DNA from: Sandarakinorhabdus sp. | Lineage (GTDB): Bacteria > Pseudomonadota > Alphaproteobacteria > Sphingomonadales > Sphingomonadaceae | DNA: 16,027 nucleotides | Reading direction: 5' to 3' | NCBI GenBank assembly: GCA_025458465.1 | Contig: JALOSK010000010.1 | Span: 1-16,027 of the forward strand | Shown here: positions 8,441 through 15,332 of the stretch, one piece after another | Position numbering within the stretch: the first letter of the stretch is position 1 | Layout of the letters: each line of letters starts with the position of its first letter | Program-made: the position numbers and the translations under genes | The notes under the pieces: model-generated | What the model was told of the DNA's origin: nothing | Seen by the model: only the letters and a program-made list of their open reading frames with translations | Database searches by the model: none

Positions 8441-8469
8441 GCCATAGGGTGAGGCGCGGCTGTGGTCAA
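8441..8469 (-). promoter_or_regulatory. ffh: Likely sigma70-type promoter for ffh
   Basis: On the minus strand TTGACC (8464-8469) and TATGGC (8441-8446) are separated by exactly 17 bases. The -35 element matches consensus at five of six positions, the -10 at three. Transcription would start near 8434, giving a leader of about 110 bases before the TTG start of ffh. This is the best-placed match in the gap. Confidence 0.5.
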
Positions 8470-8581
8470 GGAAAACCGCCAGGGAAGGGGCACGGCTGTA
8501 GGCGCGCAGCGTGATTGCGTCGTCGCCAGCTTTCAAAACTGTGAATGAATTATGATCGGCAGTAGCGCGGGGGGGTGGGCC

Positions 8582-11401
8582 ATGCTATGCGCCAAATGCG
8601 AGATGAGGGAACAGGTCGCCGTTGTCGTAAGGCCGCCGGGCTTTTGGCCCCGTGTGCTGGAGCGTTTTTTCGGGCCGCCGCTGCCAGAGCGGTTGCGGTT
8701 CGAGTTCACGCGTGAGCTTGGGGCCTACTTCCTGCCGTTCCTGCTGGCTGGTCTTGTGGCCGCGATTCTGGCGGTTGCCACCGCCGTGGCAGTGCGCAGC
8801 ACCTTGGCCATGTTTTTTGCCGGACTGGGTCTGGCCGGCTTCGCTTTCATCGTCATGGCCTGCCACGATGCCCGCCGCGTCCTGAACGAGGACGAGCTGG
8901 AGGAGACCGAGGCACGCTATGGCCTCGGCGTCACCGTCGTGGCCGCCGGTGTGGGCGGCATCGTCGTGGCGGTGCTCACGGCAGACGCCCCGTTGATCGT
9001 GCAGGCGATGGTGGTGATGGTGGCGCTTGCCGTGCTGGGCGGCAGCAGTGGCGCCCGGCGCGGTCGGCCGGAACTGGCGCTGGTGCAGGCGCTTTGCGTC
9101 AGCCTGCCAACCGCCGTTGCCGTTGGTCTGCGCTGGCCGGTGCCGTGGGGCATTGCCACTGCCATCGGGGTTGCCACCTTCGGCCTGTTCAGCGTTGCGG
9201 TCGCCCGCCGTGCCTATCTGGGCCAGGTCGCCTTGCTGCAGGCGCGCGAGGATCAGCGCGGCGAACGCAGCCGCATGCGCGTGGCGCTCGAGAATCTGGG
9301 GCAGGCCGTGGCCGTGCTGGACGGTGGTCTGAAGGTGGTGATGATCAACCGCAGCGCGCTCGACATGCTGGGTCTGGACAAGGTGGACGAACAGGCGCCG
9401 CCGCGATTCGATGAATTGCTCTCTTCGGCGCCCAACCTCGTCAAGGCGTCGGACAGTCGGGAAGAAGTGCTGGCCCATGCCGATCTGATGGCCACGGCCC
9501 GCCAGCCCTTCAACGGCGTGCTGCATCTGAACGATGATCGCATGGTCGATCTGGAGTGCCTGCCCATTCCCGATGGTGGGTGGGTGGCCATGCTGCGCGA
9601 TTCCACGGGTGAGCGCCACGCCATTGCCGAACTGAACCGCGAAATTCGCCGCTGTCCGTTGACCGGCCTGCCAAACCGGCGCGGTTTCCTGGAAGAACTT
9701 GACCGCCGCCTGACGCGGGGGGACGTGTTTGCCCTGCTGATCGTCGATCTCGATGGCTTCAAGCAGGTGAATGATCGCCATGGCCATTCGGTGGGGGATC
9801 GCATGATCACCCGCATCGGCTTCCGCCTGCGGACGGCCGATCCGGCGCTCTATGCTGCCCGCCTTGGCGGGGATGAGTTTGCCGTGCTTGCGGAAATCGA
9901 CAGTGGCGATGATGCCGTGGCCCTGGCGCGGCGTCTGGTGGACACGATCGATGTGCCGGCCCGGTTTGGTGAAGCCGAGGTGCAGGTGGGTGCGGCCATC
10001 GGCGTGGCGATGGCGCCAGATGATGGGATGCTGCCCGAAACGCTGCTGCGGGCGGCCGATCTTGCCTTGCTGGCCGCCAAGACCCAGCCGGGCAACCAGA
10101 TCCGGCTGTTCACGCCGGATCTGTTGGAAAAATCGGCCTACACGGCCAATCTCGAGGCGCGCGTGCGATCAGCGCTGCGGGGCGGCCGGGTTGATGTTGC
10201 CTATCAGCCGCTGGTTGATCTGGTGACGGGCAAGGTCGTCGCGGTCGAGGCGCTTGCCCGCTGGCGCGACGATGGCGGGGATATGGTCAGCCCGGACCAG
10301 CTGGTGGCGATTGCGGAAGCGCGCGGACTGGTGAGCGATCTGCGTCGCCTGGTGCTGGCAGAGGCAGCGGCCACCATGGCGGCCGTTGATCGCTCGCTTG
10401 GCCTGTGGGTCAACGCGTCGGTTCACGATCTGCGCCAGCCCGGCATGGTGGCTGAGGTGATGGCGGCGCTGGCCACCGTTGGCCTGGAGCCGACGCGCCT
10501 CGCCCTCGAAGTCACCGAAACCGCGCTGATGACGGATGAAGATGGCTGCCACGCCAATCTGACGGCGCTCAATGCGCTCGGCATCACGGTGGCGATGGAC
10601 GATTTTGGTGCGGGCTTTTCCTCGCTGGACCGGCTGCGCCGACTGCCCATCAATGCGCTCAAGATTTCGGGATCGCTGCTGCACGGCGCTGCCGATGATC
10701 GCCTCGCGGCCGATATCTTCCGGATGGCCGCCAGCCTTGGCAAGGCGCTGGGCCTGATGCTGATTGCCGAGGGCGTTGAAAGCGAAGCCGAACTCACCTT
10801 GGCGCGGTCAACGGGTATCAATCGCGCACAGGGCTTCGCACTGGCACCACCGGTGGCGGCCGATCAGCTGCGGGAGGCCATTGCAAGCGCGGAAAATGCC
10901 GCCCGCAATGCCGCCTGGCTGCGCCCATCCGCCGCCGCGCCGACGGTCGAAGCGCCGCCGGCCAAGCGCAAGACGGCGGCGCCCAAGCCGCCAACATCGG
11001 CACAGGTTCTGGCTGCTCCGGCCGGGAAGGCCAAATCGCGCGCCGCCGCCAAGGCGCAGGTGCCTGCCGTGACCCCGGCGGCCGCGAAGAAGCCCAAAGA
11101 TGGCACCAAGGATAGCGCCAAGGCGAACCGGGCCCGCGAGAAGACCGCCAAGCCCGGCAAGCAAAAGGACAAGAAGGCCGAAGCCAAGGTGGGTGCGAAG
11201 GCTGGTTCCAAGCCAACACTCGTGGCCGTGCCAAAGGCCGTCGCGACGGCTGCGGGCCGGAAGTCACCTGCTGCCCTGACCAACGGCAACGGTGCCAGGC
11301 CGCCCGGCAAGCCTGCCATGGCCGTGGACATGGACATGGCCGCCGCATCGCAGCCGCCGTCCAAGGCCTCCGGTTCGCGCCGCAAACCCGCGCGCGCCTG
11401 A
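8582..11401 (+). CDS. Membrane-bound PAS-GGDEF-EAL cyclic-di-GMP enzyme with basic C-terminal tail
   Basis: This is a putative bifunctional diguanylate cyclase and c-di-GMP phosphodiesterase of 939 residues. About six membrane helices fill residues 49-215. A PAS-like segment follows near 235-350 (LGQAVAVLDGGLKVVMINRS). The GGDEF domain begins at PLTGLPNRRGF (359), has DLDGFKQVND and an intact GGDEF at 429-433, but lacks the RxxD inhibitory site (DPAL there). The EAL domain has EALARW (from 556), VNAS, EVTET, MDDFGAGFSSL, LKIS, AEGVE and AQGF, so metal and catalytic residues look complete. Residues from about 780 form a Lys/Ala/Pro-rich tail. I prefer the ATG at 8582, which follows a G-rich tract (gcgggggggtgggcc). 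The first ATG, at 8552, adds ten residues but lacks a ribosome binding site and overlaps a TATGAT -10-like sequence. Both domains are predicted active; the direction of net activity is unknown. Confidence 0.93.
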   Translation: MLCAKCEMREQVAVVVRPPGFWPRVLERFFGPPLPERLRFEFTRELGAYFLPFLLAGLVAAILAVATAVAVRSTLAMFFAGLGLAGFAFIVMACHDARRVLNEDELEETEARYGLGVTVVAAGVGGIVVAVLTADAPLIVQAMVVMVALAVLGGSSGARRGRPELALVQALCVSLPTAVAVGLRWPVPWGIATAIGVATFGLFSVAVARRAYLGQVALLQAREDQRGERSRMRVALENLGQAVAVLDGGLKVVMINRSALDMLGLDKVDEQAPPRFDELLSSAPNLVKASDSREEVLAHADLMATARQPFNGVLHLNDDRMVDLECLPIPDGGWVAMLRDSTGERHAIAELNREIRRCPLTGLPNRRGFLEELDRRLTRGDVFALLIVDLDGFKQVNDRHGHSVGDRMITRIGFRLRTADPALYAARLGGDEFAVLAEIDSGDDAVALARRLVDTIDVPARFGEAEVQVGAAIGVAMAPDDGMLPETLLRAADLALLAAKTQPGNQIRLFTPDLLEKSAYTANLEARVRSALRGGRVDVAYQPLVDLVTGKVVAVEALARWRDDGGDMVSPDQLVAIAEARGLVSDLRRLVLAEAAATMAAVDRSLGLWVNASVHDLRQPGMVAEVMAALATVGLEPTRLALEVTETALMTDEDGCHANLTALNALGITVAMDDFGAGFSSLDRLRRLPINALKISGSLLHGAADDRLAADIFRMAASLGKALGLMLIAEGVESEAELTLARSTGINRAQGFALAPPVAADQLREAIASAENAARNAAWLRPSAAAPTVEAPPAKRKTAAPKPPTSAQVLAAPAGKAKSRAAAKAQVPAVTPAAAKKPKDGTKDSAKANRAREKTAKPGKQKDKKAEAKVGAKAGSKPTLVAVPKAVATAAGRKSPAALTNGNGARPPGKPAMAVDMDMAAASQPPSKASGSRRKPARA
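10919..11398 (+). other. Histone H1-like Lys/Ala/Pro-rich tail of the GGDEF-EAL protein
   Basis: About 160 codons after the EAL domain encode low-complexity, strongly basic sequence: AKRKTAAPKPP, GKAKSRAAAKAQVPA, AAAKKPKDGTKDSAKANRA and KPGKQKDKKAEAKVGAKAG, ending SGSRRKPARA. By eye there are about two dozen lysines and ten arginines against eight acidic residues. The reading frame is continuous with the EAL domain, with no stop or frame break. It is predicted disordered. Such composition is known in bacterial H1-like and AlgP-like DNA-binding proteins; its role on a membrane enzyme is unknown. Confidence 0.85.
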
Positions 11402-11407
11402 TCGCGG

Positions 11408-12322
11408 TCAGTCCGTTGCGCCAACCAGTGCGGCGGCAAAATCGGCCGGTGTGAAGGGTTGCAGATCGTCCATGGCTTCGCCCACGCCGATGGCATGGAT
11501 GGGCAGCCCATAGGTTTCTGCCGCTGCCACCAGCATCCCGCCCCGGGCCGATCCATCCAGCTTGGTCATCACCAGCCCGGTGACGCCGGCAACCTCGCGG
11601 AACACCGCGATCTGGGAGAGCGCATTCTGTCCCGTGGTGGCGTCCAGCACCAGCAGCACATCATGAGGCGCCGTGGGATCGATCTTGCCGATCACGCGCT
11701 TCATCTTGGCCAGTTCGTCCATCAGGCCGGCCTTGTTCTGAAGCCGGCCGGCGGTATCGATGATCAGCACATCGATGCCATCCTCCTGGGCGCGCTTGAC
11801 CGCTTCAAAGGCCAGGCTGGCCGCATCGCCGCCCTGTTCGCCGGCCACGATCGGCACGCCCACACGGTCAGCCCAGATCTTCAGTTGCGCGATGGCGGCG
11901 GCGCGGAACGTGTCACCTGCGGCCAGCATCACCTGCTTGCCTTCGGCCTTGTACAGGCGCGCCAGCTTGGCAATCGTGGTGGTCTTGCCACTGCCGTTGA
12001 CGCCCACCACCAGCACCACCTGCGGCTTTCGGCTGATGATCAGCGGCACGGCAACCGGCGTGAGCACCTGCTCCACTTCCTCGGCAACCACCCGCCTGAT
12101 GCCGGCGGCATCGATGCCCTTGGCGAATTTCTGATCAGCAAGGCGCAGACGGATGCGGCCAGCAACGGCGGGACCCAGATCGGCTGCGATCAAGGCCTCC
12201 TCGATCTCGTCCAGCCGTTCATCGTCCAGCGGCAGCGTGCCAGTGGCCAGGCCGGTGATGTTGTCGGCCAGCCGTTTGGTGGACTTGGCCAGGCCCTGCG
12301 TGAGCTTGCCGAACCAGCTCAT
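11408..12322 (-). CDS. ftsY: Signal recognition particle receptor FtsY
   Basis: FtsY is the membrane-associated GTPase receptor for Ffh-ribosome complexes. The protein has 304 residues and consists of little more than the NG domains. It begins MSWFGKLTQGLAKSTKRLAD, an amphipathic helix able to touch membrane lipid, and lacks the long acidic A domain of E. coli FtsY. Motifs: P-loop GVNGSGKTTTIAKLA, GDTFRAAAIAQL, DTAGRLQNKAGLMDEL, TKLDGSARGG and a C-terminal GVGEAMDDLQPF. GDTFRAAA and the MDDL(Q/R)PF ending distinguish it from Ffh. The start overlaps the dapF stop as ATGA. Its stop codon lies six bases from the convergent stop of the GGDEF-EAL gene, with no terminator between. Confidence 0.97.
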   Translation of the reverse strand: MSWFGKLTQGLAKSTKRLADNITGLATGTLPLDDERLDEIEEALIAADLGPAVAGRIRLRLADQKFAKGIDAAGIRRVVAEEVEQVLTPVAVPLIISRKPQVVLVVGVNGSGKTTTIAKLARLYKAEGKQVMLAAGDTFRAAAIAQLKIWADRVGVPIVAGEQGGDAASLAFEAVKRAQEDGIDVLIIDTAGRLQNKAGLMDELAKMKRVIGKIDPTAPHDVLLVLDATTGQNALSQIAVFREVAGVTGLVMTKLDGSARGGMLVAAAETYGLPIHAIGVGEAMDDLQPFTPADFAAALVGATD

Positions 12323-13128
12323 TGATAATGCTCCAGATCAACGTCGCCCGAAAAGGCGATCACGGCCGGCCCGGCCAGCAGGAGATGGCCATCGTCACGC
12401 CGCGTCACCACCAGTTCGCCGCCCGGCAGGGAAACCCGCACACGTGCATCCACAAGCCCGCGCCGCTGCGCCGCTGCCACTGCCGCCACCGCACCGGTGC
12501 CGCAGGCCAGCGTGGCGCCGGCGCCGCGTTCCCACACGCGCAGGATGACATGGTCCCGCGTCGCCACCTGCGCGATGCCGACATTCACGCGTTCCGGAAA
12601 CACCGGGTCATGCTCGATCACCGGGCCGATGCGTTCAAGATCAACTGCCTGTGCATCCGGCACGAAGAACACCGCGTGCGGATTGCCCACGGACAGCGCG
12701 GCCGGGCTTGCCAGTTCCTCCCAGGCGAGGGGCAGGGACATGGTGTCCATCGGATAGGCCAATGGCACCGCATCCCAATCCCAGCGCGGCGCACCCATGT
12801 CGACCTCGGCGCCGCCGGCCATGGCTGTGCTGTCCAGCATGCCGCCGGCCGTTTCGATCCGATGCCGCCCGCCCAGCAGGGTCGCGGCCGCGCGGCTGCC
12901 ATTGCCGCAAGCGGCCACCTCGCCGCCATCGCTGTTCCAGAAACGCAGGCGCACATCCGCCGTGTCGCTTGGCGCAATCAGGATCAACTGGTCGAAGCCG
13001 ATTCCGGTGTGGCGGTTGGCAAGATTGCGCACCATCTGCGCCGTCAGCGTCACCGGCTCGGCACGCGCGTCGAGAACCAGGAAATCATTTCCCAGCCCAT
13101 GCATCTTGATGAAGCGGCGCGTTGCCAT
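12319..13128 (-). CDS. dapF: Diaminopimelate epimerase
   Basis: DapF converts LL- to meso-diaminopimelate, the precursor of lysine and of peptidoglycan cross-links. The chosen start gives 269 residues beginning MATRRFIKMHGLGNDFLVLD, the family's N-terminal signature. An ATG 14 codons upstream adds residues over the preceding gene's stop. Both catalytic cysteines are present: Cys74 in AACGNGSRA and Cys209 in ATLACGTGA. Substrate-binding NSDGGE, GNPH and ERGAGAT are also visible. It follows the PhzF-family gene by ten bases and overlaps ftsY by ATGA, so it is probably co-transcribed with both. In many alphaproteobacteria an mtaB-type gene lies between dapF and ftsY; none is here. Confidence 0.97.
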   Translation of the reverse strand: MATRRFIKMHGLGNDFLVLDARAEPVTLTAQMVRNLANRHTGIGFDQLILIAPSDTADVRLRFWNSDGGEVAACGNGSRAAATLLGGRHRIETAGGMLDSTAMAGGAEVDMGAPRWDWDAVPLAYPMDTMSLPLAWEELASPAALSVGNPHAVFFVPDAQAVDLERIGPVIEHDPVFPERVNVGIAQVATRDHVILRVWERGAGATLACGTGAVAAVAAAQRRGLVDARVRVSLPGGELVVTRRDDGHLLLAGPAVIAFSGDVDLEHYQ

Positions 13129-13138
13129 GCTGCCGGCG

Positions 13139-13966
13139 TTAGCCGGCAAGGGCGGTATCCGGCAAGTCATACTCGCCGCGGATCACGGTGCGGGCCTGCC
13201 CGCGCAGGATCACCGCATCGCCGGCCAGTTCGCAGGCCAGCCAGCCACCGCGAACGCTGGCCTGATGCGCGGTGAAACTGTTGCGGCCCAGCAGGCGCGC
13301 CCACATCGGCGTGATCACTGCGTGGGCGCTGCCGGTCACCGGATCCTCGTCCACCCCGCAGGCGGGCACGAACACGCGGGACAGCACGTCAGTCTGCTCG
13401 CCCGGCGCGGTCGCGATCAGCATCAGGTCAACGCCCGGGGCCAGTGCCAGGATGGCCCTGAAATCAGGCGCAAGGGCCCGCACCTCGTCCGGCGAATCGA
13501 ACAAGGCCACCAGATAATCCTGGCCGCGCGCCCACAACGCGTTGGGGCGGGCGCCCAATGCCGCGGCCACGGAATCGGTATTGGCAACGCGCCGCTCTGC
13601 CGGCCAGGCCGGCAATCGCATGGCGAGTGCATCAGCCTCGCGGGCCACCTCCAGCACACCGGCCTGCCGGGTCAGGAATCGCGCCCGGGCCAGATCCGGC
13701 AGGGCGTCCAATACCACATGCCCGCTGGCCAGCGTGGCGTGGCCGCACAGCGCCACTTCCAGTTTCGGCGTGAACCAGCGCAGCTGAAAGTCTGCCTCGC
13801 CGCCATCATGGGGCACCAGATAGGCGGTTTCGGAAAGATTGTTGTCGGCCGCGATGCCCTGCAGCACGGGATCGGGCAGCCAGTGCGGCAACATCATCAC
13901 CGCAGCCGGATTGCCGGTGAACGGCCCGCGCCCGAAGGCATCAACCTGGATCAGCGGCAGCCGCAT
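13139..13966 (-). CDS. PhzF-family isomerase/epimerase-like protein
   Basis: The protein has 275 residues and belongs to the PhzF family, whose members have the diaminopimelate-epimerase fold but use different chemistry. Visible signatures are QVDAFGRGPFTGNPAAVM near the start, LSETAYL with the glutamate (Glu46) that is the acid/base in PhzF, ALCGHATLASGHV, and the second half-site VDEDPVTGSAHA. The true substrate is unknown. No phenazine genes are near, so a phenazine role should not be assumed. The start shares a base with the pdxH stop (TGATG), and dapF begins ten bases after its end. Its place directly upstream of dapF makes two genes of the same fold in tandem. Confidence 0.9.
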   Translation of the reverse strand: MRLPLIQVDAFGRGPFTGNPAAVMMLPHWLPDPVLQGIAADNNLSETAYLVPHDGGEADFQLRWFTPKLEVALCGHATLASGHVVLDALPDLARARFLTRQAGVLEVAREADALAMRLPAWPAERRVANTDSVAAALGARPNALWARGQDYLVALFDSPDEVRALAPDFRAILALAPGVDLMLIATAPGEQTDVLSRVFVPACGVDEDPVTGSAHAVITPMWARLLGRNSFTAHQASVRGGWLACELAGDAVILRGQARTVIRGEYDLPDTALAG

Positions 13967-14553
13967 CAGGGATAGACCAGCCCATGGTGCCAGCCATCTG
14001 CCGTACGCTGATAGACTTCGCGCTCGTGCCAGCGCGCCTCGTGCGCTTGCCAGAACTCGATGCGGGAAGGCGTCACCCGCCAGCCGCTCCAGCGCGGCGG
14101 CCGCGGCACCTCGCCGGGAAAGCGCGCCGCCATCTCGGCGATGCGCGCCTCGAACGTGCCGCGATCGGGCAGGGGGCGGCTCTGCAGGCTGGCCCAGGCG
14201 CCCAACTGGCTGTCGCGCGGGCGGGTGGCGAAATAGGCATCGGCTTCGGCATCATCCACCAGCGCCGCCGTGCCACCGATGCGCACCTGGCGCTGCAGGG
14301 ACTTCCAGTGGAAGTTCAGATGGACATGGGGATTGCCCGCCAGCTCGCTGCCCTTCTGGCTGTCAAGGTTGGTATAGAAGACGAAACCGCGTTCATCCCA
14401 CGCCTTCAACAGCACCACCCGCAGGGAAGGGGCGCCATCCGGTCCCACGGTTGCCACCGCCATGGCGTTCGGATCATTGGGCTCACCGGCTTCGGCAGCA
14501 GCCAGCCATTCGCCAAAGCGGGAAAAGGGGGCAGGGTAGGGCAACAGGCTCAT
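13966..14553 (-). CDS. pdxH: Pyridoxine/pyridoxamine 5'-phosphate oxidase
   Basis: This FMN-dependent enzyme oxidises pyridoxine or pyridoxamine phosphate to pyridoxal 5'-phosphate. The protein has 195 residues, slightly shorter at the N-terminus than E. coli PdxH (218). It has PNAMAVATVGPDGAPSLRVV, then LLKAWDERGFVFYTNLDSQK with the FMN-contacting RVVLLK and SQKG. HWKSLQRQVRIGGTA and SRPLPDR also fit the family. The dimerisation domain has PRPPRWSGWRVTPSRIEFWQ and the substrate-binding Arg/His pair in ARWHEREVY, and it ends GLVYP. A 56-base gap separates it from the upstream zinc-finger gene. Its stop overlaps the start of the PhzF-family gene. Confidence 0.93.
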   Translation of the reverse strand: MSLLPYPAPFSRFGEWLAAAEAGEPNDPNAMAVATVGPDGAPSLRVVLLKAWDERGFVFYTNLDSQKGSELAGNPHVHLNFHWKSLQRQVRIGGTAALVDDAEADAYFATRPRDSQLGAWASLQSRPLPDRGTFEARIAEMAARFPGEVPRPPRWSGWRVTPSRIEFWQAHEARWHEREVYQRTADGWHHGLVYP

Positions 14554-14609
14554 GCCAGCCGGTTAGCCGGCAGGCGCCGGCCTGTCACCCGCCAAGTCGT
14601 CGCGTGGTG

Positions 14610-14924
14610 TCAGGCCGCGCACTTGATGCAGCGCGTCGCGGTGGGCAGGGCGGCCAGCCGCGCCGGGGCGATATCCTCACCACATTCGGCGCACACGCCA
14701 TATTCACCCTTCTCGATGCGGGCCAACGCCGCGAGAATCTGTTCAGCCTCGTGGATATGTTGCACTTCAAGGCCTTCGTTGGTGGCCAGTTCCTCCAGAT
14801 CATTGGCCTGATCGGCGAACTTGGGCGAAAGTTCCTGCGTGGTCGCTGTTTCCAGACGGGCAATTTCCGCCTGCACCTCGGCCAGCCGGGCGCGCAGCGT
14901 GGCGGCGATCTGATCGGTGTTCAT
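14610..14924 (-). CDS. DksA/TraR-family C4 zinc-finger protein
   Basis: This protein of 104 residues has the DksA/TraR layout. An N-terminal helical, probably coiled-coil region (TLRARLAEVQAEIARLETAT) has an acidic turn FADQANDLEELATNE. A four-cysteine zinc finger follows, Cys78, Cys81, Cys99 and Cys102 (VCAECG ... RCIKC). Members of this family bind the secondary channel of RNA polymerase and alter promoter use, some with ppGpp. At 104 residues it is shorter than true DksA (about 150) and resembles the short TraR/YbiI-like group. The acidic turn does not match the DxxDxA tip of DksA exactly, so ppGpp co-action is uncertain. The start overlaps the stop of the upstream small gene as ATGA. Confidence 0.9.
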   Translation of the reverse strand: MNTDQIAATLRARLAEVQAEIARLETATTQELSPKFADQANDLEELATNEGLEVQHIHEAEQILAALARIEKGEYGVCAECGEDIAPARLAALPTATRCIKCAA

Positions 14925-15169
14925 GCCCGTTCCCCTTCCAGCACGGCGGCAATCTGGTCCAGCACCGCCAGCCGTTCCTTCTTGAGTTCCTCGGCATGAT
15001 TGTCGTCCATGGCCGGGGCAGCGCCGGTTTCGGCGCGGCGGATCTCGTCGTCCAGCGCGGCATAGCGATCGGCGAGCGTAGCGAAATGCCGGTCACGCCC
15101 CTTCAGTTCGCGCATCAACTCGGCATCCTGCGGGAACACATCGTGCAGGTCGGCTGGCAGGTGGCTCAT
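14921..15169 (-). CDS. YdcH-like (DUF465) small protein
   Basis: A small helical protein of 82 residues. It begins MSHLPADLHDVFPQDAELMR and continues ELKGRDRHFATLADRYAALD, then DEIRRAETG, ending AEELKKERLAVLDQIAAVLE. This pattern (H-x-L, F-P-x, L-K-x-x-D-x-H-F, Y, E-x-L-K-K-x-R-L) matches the YdcH/DUF465 family, whose function is not established. The start at 15169 has a good AGAGGA ribosome binding site about seven bases away. The open frame continues to 15487, but the upstream part has no family match and runs over the divergent promoter region and MipA gene. It overlaps the zinc-finger gene by ATGA, so the two are probably translationally coupled. Confidence 0.88.
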   Translation of the reverse strand: MSHLPADLHDVFPQDAELMRELKGRDRHFATLADRYAALDDEIRRAETGAAPAMDDNHAEELKKERLAVLDQIAAVLEGERA

Positions 15170-15277
15170 TGCTTGTCCTCTCCCTTGGGCATTTGCCCTG
15201 TTTTCACAGTTGATATGTGGGCCGGTGTTGGCCGCCTGCCCATCGTGGCGATTGCGTAGGCTGGCGCTGTCTGCACA

Positions 15278-15306
15278 TTGCGGCGTTGTAACAATCCGGC
15301 TATGAC
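15278..15306 (+). promoter_or_regulatory. Likely sigma70-type promoter for the MipA/OmpV gene
   Basis: TTGCGG (15278-15283) and TATGAC (15301-15306) are separated by exactly 17 bases. Transcription would begin near 15313, some 20 bases before the ATG, leaving room for the GGAG ribosome binding site at 15323-15326. A small TTGTAACAA inverted repeat sits in the spacer and could be an operator, but that is speculation. Confidence 0.5.
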
Positions 15307-15332
15307 CCGTCGCCCCACTGCCGGAGTATTCG

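Noticed and set aside
8585..9787. A 400-codon open frame on the minus strand over the GGDEF-EAL gene.
   Set aside because: It is antisense to coding sequence with clear PAS and GGDEF motifs; its own translation is His/Gln-rich shadow sequence.
14566..14581. A GCCGGC / GCCGGC hairpin between the zinc-finger gene and pdxH.
   Set aside because: The six-base stem has no T-run on either strand, and GCCGGC is very common in this window, so a terminator call is not supported.
12797..14999. Two overlapping plus-strand open frames of nearly 390 codons over dapF, the PhzF-family gene, pdxH and the zinc-finger gene.
   Set aside because: All four minus-strand genes carry recognisable family motifs; the plus-strand frames do not.
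15187..15198. Inverted repeat GGGCATTTGCCC upstream of the YdcH-like gene.
   Set aside because: Five-base arms are short and expected by chance in GC-rich DNA; there is no second copy to support an operator.
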